NCBI GenBank assembly: GCA_013216015.1
Contig: JABSOI010000040.1
Location: 1-57,208, forward strand
Source of the DNA: Alteromonadaceae bacterium
GTDB lineage: Bacteria > Pseudomonadota > Gammaproteobacteria > Enterobacterales > Alteromonadaceae
DNA length: 57,208 bases
Direction of reading: 5' to 3'
Shown here: piece by piece, positions 55,677 to 57,208 of the stretch
How the letters are laid out: every line of letters begins with the position of its first letter
Numbering within the stretch: the stretch's first letter is position 1
Translations under genes and position numbers: made by a program
The notes under the pieces: generated by a model
What the model saw: only the letters and a program-made list of their open reading frames with translations
Told to the model about the DNA's origin: nothing
Database searches by the model: none

Positions 55677-56039
55677 CTTTGTGAGAAATTGTAGCTTTCT
55701 GGTGAAATGTGTAATGAAATATTGAACTAAATAGGATCAGAATCTAAGAAGATCTGATCCTAATGGCACTTCAGTTAAGGATTATTAATATAGTAGCGCC
55801 ATGTATGGCGTTATACTGTTTTAGGCAAATTACTCTACCTTCCATCGTTATCCTTTAGAAATCACATCCACATGATTTCAAGCTAAAATTCACCACAAAA
55901 TAACTGAGACAATACACTAATTTATAGTGGTTCCCCTCAATCAAGTGCCATCCTGACCTGAACATAATTAATTCAAAAAAGAATAAATATCGAAAATTTA
56001 GTTTCATTTATTTACTGAAGTCAGAATTGCTAGAAGAAT
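55677..56039. terminator. Spacer with stem-loop after the M24 gene
   Basis: TAGGATCAGA (55732-55741) pairs with TCTGATCCTA (55753-55762), 10 bp with an 11-nt loop that contains a further ATCT/AGAT pairing. No U-tract follows, so this may be a weak terminator or structural element. The rest of the gap has no supported gene. Confidence 0.45.
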
Positions 56040-56906
56040 TTAATGAAACCCCTTTTCTACACTTTCAGCTGACAAATCACCAGCTGCAAATTTTATAATT
56101 TCAGATGTAGAACTAAAATTCTCTACAATGGCACCGAGACTTTTAATTTCTTTTGAGACATCTTCGTAAACTTGAATAAACTCTTCCTTTTGGATATTTG
56201 GCTTTTCCAGAGCAAACAACGTACGTTCAGCATCGATTACACCAGAATTAATTAATTTTCCAACTCTGTGTATCCATTGTTCACTATGTTCAATAGCTTT
56301 TAATGCAGTTTTTTGCTCAAATGCCAGTGGTTTAATCGCCCTATATTTATTTCCAGTTTTATTAACTAAAGGGAATGGAATTTCATATATGCCAGCCTTA
56401 AGCTTTATCTCACCGTACTTAATCGGTAACTTGGTGTTAATTTTCTTCTTAAGCAATCGCACCATTTGTTGTTCTCTATATTCTGGAGCAGTAGAAAAAT
56501 TCCGACCAATAAACCTTTCATATAAAGTTTCTAACGTCACATCAAAATTATCTGTTATCAAAGTCGCTATTTCACCAAAATGGACCACAGATTCTCTAGG
56601 GCGTGTTATTTCTTTAAATTGATCAACCAAGCCTTTACCCTGAACTGAATGATGAAAAAAATAATTTCTTATTCTATTAAGTTCATCTTCAAAACCTTGT
56701 ACAGCATGTTGATATACCTGCCCATCTAAATCGTCAAAAAAGTTAGTAACTCTTGCAAATTTTTTCGGTGCTAATTTAAAATTATAAAGTCCTAATTTAG
56801 GTGCAATTAATACGACTCCAACATTAGCAAACTCTCTAGTTTCAGCAAAAGGCATAAAACGAACTACTGCGAACATACATTGCATGTTTTTTGAATTTAC
56901 AGTCAT
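56040..56906 (-). CDS. DUF3037-family protein
   Basis: 288 residues from ATG 56906, which has GGGAGAGG upstream. The conserved N-terminal core is MQCMFAVVRFMPFAETREFA followed by NVGVVLIAPKLGLYNFKLAP. Members are usually encoded directly downstream of a HipA-like kinase gene; here that partner survives only as a C-terminal stub. The start overlaps the stub's stop by 1 bp (TAATG). Function unknown. Confidence 0.82.
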   Translation of the reverse strand: MTVNSKNMQCMFAVVRFMPFAETREFANVGVVLIAPKLGLYNFKLAPKKFARVTNFFDDLDGQVYQHAVQGFEDELNRIRNYFFHHSVQGKGLVDQFKEITRPRESVVHFGEIATLITDNFDVTLETLYERFIGRNFSTAPEYREQQMVRLLKKKINTKLPIKYGEIKLKAGIYEIPFPLVNKTGNKYRAIKPLAFEQKTALKAIEHSEQWIHRVGKLINSGVIDAERTLFALEKPNIQKEEFIQVYEDVSKEIKSLGAIVENFSSTSEIIKFAAGDLSAESVEKGFH

Positions 56907-56994
56907 TACAGCCTCTCCCAAAATATGTTGTCTCTATATTCGTTTAATACTAGCCTTATTTGATTCTTAGATTCAACTAATAAGTGCAATTCAT
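56906..56994 (-). pseudogene. C-terminal stub of a gene normally preceding DUF3037 (HipA-like kinase suspected)
   Basis: The minus strand is open from the repeat array and reads ELHLLVESKNQIRLVLNEYR then DNIFWERL and stop, overlapping the DUF3037 ATG by 1 bp. It has no start codon and is cut at about 56994, where the CACTAGCGGGG repeats begin. Tight coupling to the DUF3037 gene is as expected for the natural two-gene operon. The identity as a HipA-like protein is inferred from context only. Confidence 0.6.
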
Positions 56995-56995
56995 A

Positions 56996-57094
56996 ACACT
57001 AGCGGGGCTTCATAACACTAGCGGGGGTCGGACCAACATCACGCACCACTAGCGGGGGTCGGACACCACTAACGGGGGTCGGACCAACATAACA
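56996..57094. repeat. REP-like array of CACTAGCGGGGGTCGGAC units
   Basis: Four units (the first truncated at GGGG, the fourth with AACGGGGG) spaced 20-31 bp apart. The unit resembles the end repeats found at some insertion sequences in alteromonads. The array cuts the gene to its left. The window ends 114 bp further with no gene visible, so an associated transposase may lie just outside. Confidence 0.8.
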
Positions 57095-57208
57095 GATTGA
57101 TTAATCTCTATTTAATATCAATAAAAAGCCCTTAAAACGGCTTAGACCTATGTTTTCGACCTATAAATCGATTTTGTAAGGCCTACTAGGCTCTTTAACT
57201 AGATGACA

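Overview
The window reads as chromosomal DNA of an AT-rich marine gammaproteobacterium. I infer Alteromonadales, probably near Colwelliaceae. This rests on gene content and style: RdgB-HemW-TadA-MltF-PurL synteny, a degraded marine-sortase VIT protein, a modular secreted cellulase, and many Tat- or Sec-exported peptidases. There is no rRNA, tRNA or CRISPR array that I can support.

Layout. (1) 1-5100 is the right part of a filamentous (inovirus) prophage. A divergent HTH repressor sits at the right; a leftward operon encodes small early proteins, a Rep_trans-type replication protein, a probable ssDNA-binding protein, a zinc-ribbon protein, coat proteins, a pIII-like adhesin with Ca-binding repeats, and pVI. 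The assembly ATPase (Zot) would lie left of the window. (2) 5300-14240 is core housekeeping: rdgB, hemW, tadA, a TrmH-family methylase, mltF and purL. (3) 14500-20700 is the most unusual block. A Tat-exported Asp/Cys-rich protein, a PqqD-like protein, an HprK-related kinase (HPr-rel-A type) and a PF14907-type nucleotidyltransferase face a giant TauD-like dioxygenase / ATP-grasp fusion and a polytopic membrane protein behind a 7-bp tandem repeat. (4) 20700-28000 is a decayed, mobile-element-marked stretch around a double-GH5 cellulase, with at least three broken genes. (5) 28000-34900 holds a Cys/Met-metabolism PLP enzyme, a DMT transporter, toxin-antitoxin remnants, and Lrp and LysR regulators. 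(6) 35200-39740 is an ABC ATPase plus a permease fused to an M1 aminopeptidase. (7) 41000-46300 contains a periplasmic methyltransferase-like protein, a Bax-like glucosaminidase, MarR, a chimeric LytTR protein and an S10 carboxypeptidase. (8) 46400-57000 contains an IorAB-type molybdenum hydroxylase, an M61 peptidase, a second DMT transporter, a DUF3667 protein, an M24 peptidase and a DUF3037 protein. The last one's upstream partner gene has been cut away at a repeat array.

Themes. Several miniature repeat families occur, including two perfectly identical 161-bp inverted copies 29 kb apart. Short tandem repeats are common both inside genes (in-frame, 9-15 bp units) and upstream of genes. Several gene fusions or truncations look like recent deletions: a signal-peptide/LytTR chimera, a decapitated RelE toxin, and a HipA-like C-terminal stub. 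The best candidate for a poorly described system is the 14.5-20.7 kb HPr-rel-A locus. Its pieces suggest kinase- and nucleotidyl-dependent modification of an exported acidic protein, but no substrate can be proved from sequence alone.
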